This document shows positions 62,264 through 64,000 of a DNA stretch of 64,000 nucleotides, piece after piece; within the stretch, counting starts at the first letter, position 1; each line of letters opens with the position of its first letter. Origin of the DNA: Actinoalloteichus fjordicus (GTDB lineage: Bacteria > Actinomycetota > Actinomycetes > Mycobacteriales > Pseudonocardiaceae). Both the position numbers and the translations under genes were made by a program. The stretch spans positions 3,968,001 through 4,032,000 of the forward strand of contig NZ_CP016076.1 of NCBI RefSeq assembly GCF_001941625.1. Reading direction: 5' to 3'. The notes under the pieces were generated by a model. That model was not told the DNA's origin. It did not search any database and saw nothing but the letters and a program-made list of their open reading frames with translations.

Positions 62264-64000
62264 TCAGGATCGGCCGAGCCTGTTGTCGATCAGGGTGAAG
62301 ATCTCGTCGTCGGACGCCGAGTCGAGCTGGTCGGCGAAGGAGCCGTGTGCCGCATCGCCGGTCCACCTGGTGAGAAGGGCCTTCAGCCGGTCGGTGACCG
62401 CCGACCGCGTCTCGTCGTCGAGATCGCCGGTCAGGCCTGCTTCCAGCCGGTCGAGGTCGGCCAGCACGGGGGATGCGGGAGACTCGGGGACGGCGGCGCC
62501 GAACAGCTCCACGTCCAGGAGTCCGACGATCGCCTGCGGGGTCGGGTAGTCGAACACCAGCGTCGCGGGCAGGCGCAGGCCGGTCTCGCGGTGGAGTCGG
62601 TTGCGCAGCTCCACGGCCATGAGCGAGTCGAAGCCCAGCTCCTTGAACGCCCGCGTGGGCCGGACCTCGCCGACGGTCGCGTGTCCGAGCACCTCGGCGC
62701 CTGCCGATCGGACGAGGGTCAACAGGGCTGCCGCACGGTCCGGCGGATCGAGACGCACCAGGCGGTCGACCAAGGTCGCCTCGCCTGCTGCGGGTGCGGC
62801 GGCGGTGCGGCGCGTGGTCCGCTGCAGTGCTCGGCACACGGCGGGCAGCGTGGCCCGGAGGTCGAGTCGCACCGGCAGCACCACGGGTCGTGGTCCCGCC
62901 ACGGCGGTGTCGAACAAGGCCAGTCCCTCGTCGGTCGACAGCGGCACCACGCCGCGCCGCGTCATCCTCGATCGGTCTGCGGCGCCGAGTCGGGCGGTCA
63001 TCTCGCTGGTCGACTCCCACCAGCCCCAGGCGAGCGAGTGCGCAGGCAGGCCGTGCGCCCTGCGGTGCTCGGCGAGCGCATCCAGGAAGGTGTTGGCCGC
63101 CGCGTAGTTGGACTGTCCTGCTGTCCCGAACACGCCGGACGCCGAAGAGAACATCACGAAGGCCGACAGGTCGCCTGCGAGTTCGTGCAGGTGCCAGGCC
63201 GCGTCGACCTTCGGGCGGAACACCGTGTCCACCCGCTCCGGCGTCAGCGCGGAGACCACCCCGTCGTCGAGGGCGCCTGCGCTGTGCACCACCGTGGTGA
63301 TCGGGTGCGCAGCGAGCAGCGCGGCCACGGCGGCACGGTCGGACAGGTCGCAGGCCACCACGGCGACCTCGGCGTCCCACCCGGTCAGCTCCTCGCGCAG
63401 CGCGACGGCACCGGGGGCGTCCAGTCCACGACGACTGGCCAGCACCAGGTTGCGGACCCCGTGCCGCCGCACCAGATGTCGGGCCACGGCGGCACCCAGC
63501 GTGCCGGTCCCGCCGGTGATCAGGACGACGCCTGCCGGGTCCCAGGAGGGCGCCGCCGACTCGGTGGTCCTGCTGCGCGCCAGCTGCGGTATGAACAGCT
63601 GCCCGGCTCGGACGGCGATCTGCTGCTCGCCGCAGGCCGCCGCCGCCGACAGCTCCGCGTCACCGGTGTGCTCCTCGGCGTCCAGCAGTATCAGTCGGTC
63701 CGGGTTCTCGGACTGCGCGGACCGCACCAGACCCCAGACGGCCGCCGACGCCGGATCCGGCACGTCGCCGTCGACCGCACGCACCGCGCCTCTCGTGACC
63801 ACCGCCAGGCGGGTGTCGGCGAAGCGCTGGTCGGCGAGCCAGGCGCGGACGACGTCCAACACGGCGCCGACGACCCGGCGGGCCCGCGTGGGCGCGTCCT
63901 GGCTGCCTGCGCAGGCGGCGTCCAGCAGCACGACGGCCGGCGTGGAGCCGTCCGCCGCCTGCGAGTCCAGGTCCAGGTCTCGGCCGATCCAGGCTACCGA
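62264..64000 (-). CDS. Type I PKS, C-terminal part of a module (..KR-ACP), cut by window edge
   Basis: 578 codons in the window with no start; the frame is open to base 64000. The visible part is the end of a KR structural half, the catalytic KR ([16 protein letters not shown] in AGALDDG, active Tyr in [12 protein letters not shown] type), an ACP (Ser in [11 protein letters not shown]) and a C-terminal docking domain rich in Asp and Leu. It is the module before the VASH module, so it supplies C11-C12 and acts on C13. Whether it has a DH cannot be seen; a fidaxomicin-type core would need one. The stop lies 26 bp before the next PKS gene. Confidence 0.93.
   Translation of the reverse strand, partial: SVAWIGRDLDLDSQAADGSTPAVVLLDAACAGSQDAPTRARRVVGAVLDVVRAWLADQRFADTRLAVVTRGAVRAVDGDVPDPASAAVWGLVRSAQSENPDRLILLDAEEHTGDAELSAAAACGEQQIAVRAGQLFIPQLARSRTTESAAPSWDPAGVVLITGGTGTLGAAVARHLVRRHGVRNLVLASRRGLDAPGAVALREELTGWDAEVAVVACDLSDRAAVAALLAAHPITTVVHSAGALDDGVVSALTPERVDTVFRPKVDAAWHLHELAGDLSAFVMFSSASGVFGTAGQSNYAAANTFLDALAEHRRAHGLPAHSLAWGWWESTSEMTARLGAADRSRMTRRGVVPLSTDEGLALFDTAVAGPRPVVLPVRLDLRATLPAVCRALQRTTRRTAAAPAAGEATLVDRLVRLDPPDRAAALLTLVRSAGAEVLGHATVGEVRPTRAFKELGFDSLMAVELRNRLHRETGLRLPATLVFDYPTPQAIVGLLDVELFGAAVPESPASPVLADLDRLEAGLTGDLDDETRSAVTDRLKALLTRWTGDAAHGSFADQLDSASDDEIFTLIDNRLGRS

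Overview
The window is high-GC actinobacterial DNA, most likely from the Pseudonocardiaceae (Actinoalloteichus is a guess from the chemistry, not proven). Support comes from a Mycobacterium-type SigC orthologue, G/C-ending codons, GTG/TTG starts, a LAL-type LuxR regulator and a large modular type I polyketide synthase (PKS).

Region 1 (about 0.1-12.2 kb) is chromosomal and looks metal-related. It holds an arginase-like protein lacking two metal-binding His, a zinc-finger membrane anti-sigma factor, the ECF sigma factor SigC, a FecBCD-type ABC importer (lipoprotein, permease, ATPase), a CopD-CtaG fusion membrane protein, an XRE regulator with a methionine aminopeptidase around an 18-bp inverted repeat, and a Cu(I) P1B-type ATPase. 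SigC, a metal-chelate importer, CopD/CtaG and a CtpA/B-like ATPase together suggest a SigC-controlled copper locus.

Region 2 (about 12.2-18.1 kb) is sparse and decayed: one small acidic protein, a possible gene relic, a broken PL11-type rhamnogalacturonan lyase with a LacI-type operator, a cyclodipeptide synthase (CDPS), and a frameshifted P450 without a heme loop. It probably marks the edge of the biosynthetic cluster.

Region 3 (about 18.1-36 kb) holds tailoring, supply, resistance and regulatory genes: a complete P450, two GT1 glycosyltransferases, a HelD/HelR-type RNA polymerase-recycling ATPase, a sugar 4-ketoreductase-like SDR, an FkbM methyltransferase, a TylM1/DesVI-type aminosugar N,N-dimethyltransferase, a further SAM methyltransferase, a DegT/TylB-type 3-aminotransferase, a Tyl1a/FdtA-type 3,4-ketoisomerase, crotonyl-CoA carboxylase/reductase, and a LAL regulator with a degenerate Walker A.

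Region 4 (36.97-64 kb, all minus strand) is the last part of a modular PKS. Read from 64 kb downward: [..KR-ACP] / KS-AT(VASH)-KR-ACP, KS-AT(mM)-DH-KR-ACP / KS-AT(M)-KR-ACP / KS-AT(M)-DH-KR-ACP, KS-AT(mM)-DH-KR-ACP-TE. Collinearity predicts a chain end with 2-methyl-2,4-diene, C7-OH, 8-methyl-8-ene, 10-ethyl and C11-OH. This is the C1-C11 pattern of the tiacumicin/fidaxomicin 18-membered macrolide core. The sugar genes point to a 3-dimethylamino-3,6-dideoxyhexose rather than fidaxomicin's neutral sugars, so the likely product is an aminoglycosylated fidaxomicin-type macrolide. The HelR-like protein is a good candidate for self-protection of RNA polymerase. dTDP-glucose synthase and 4,6-dehydratase genes, and the start of the PKS, lie outside the window.
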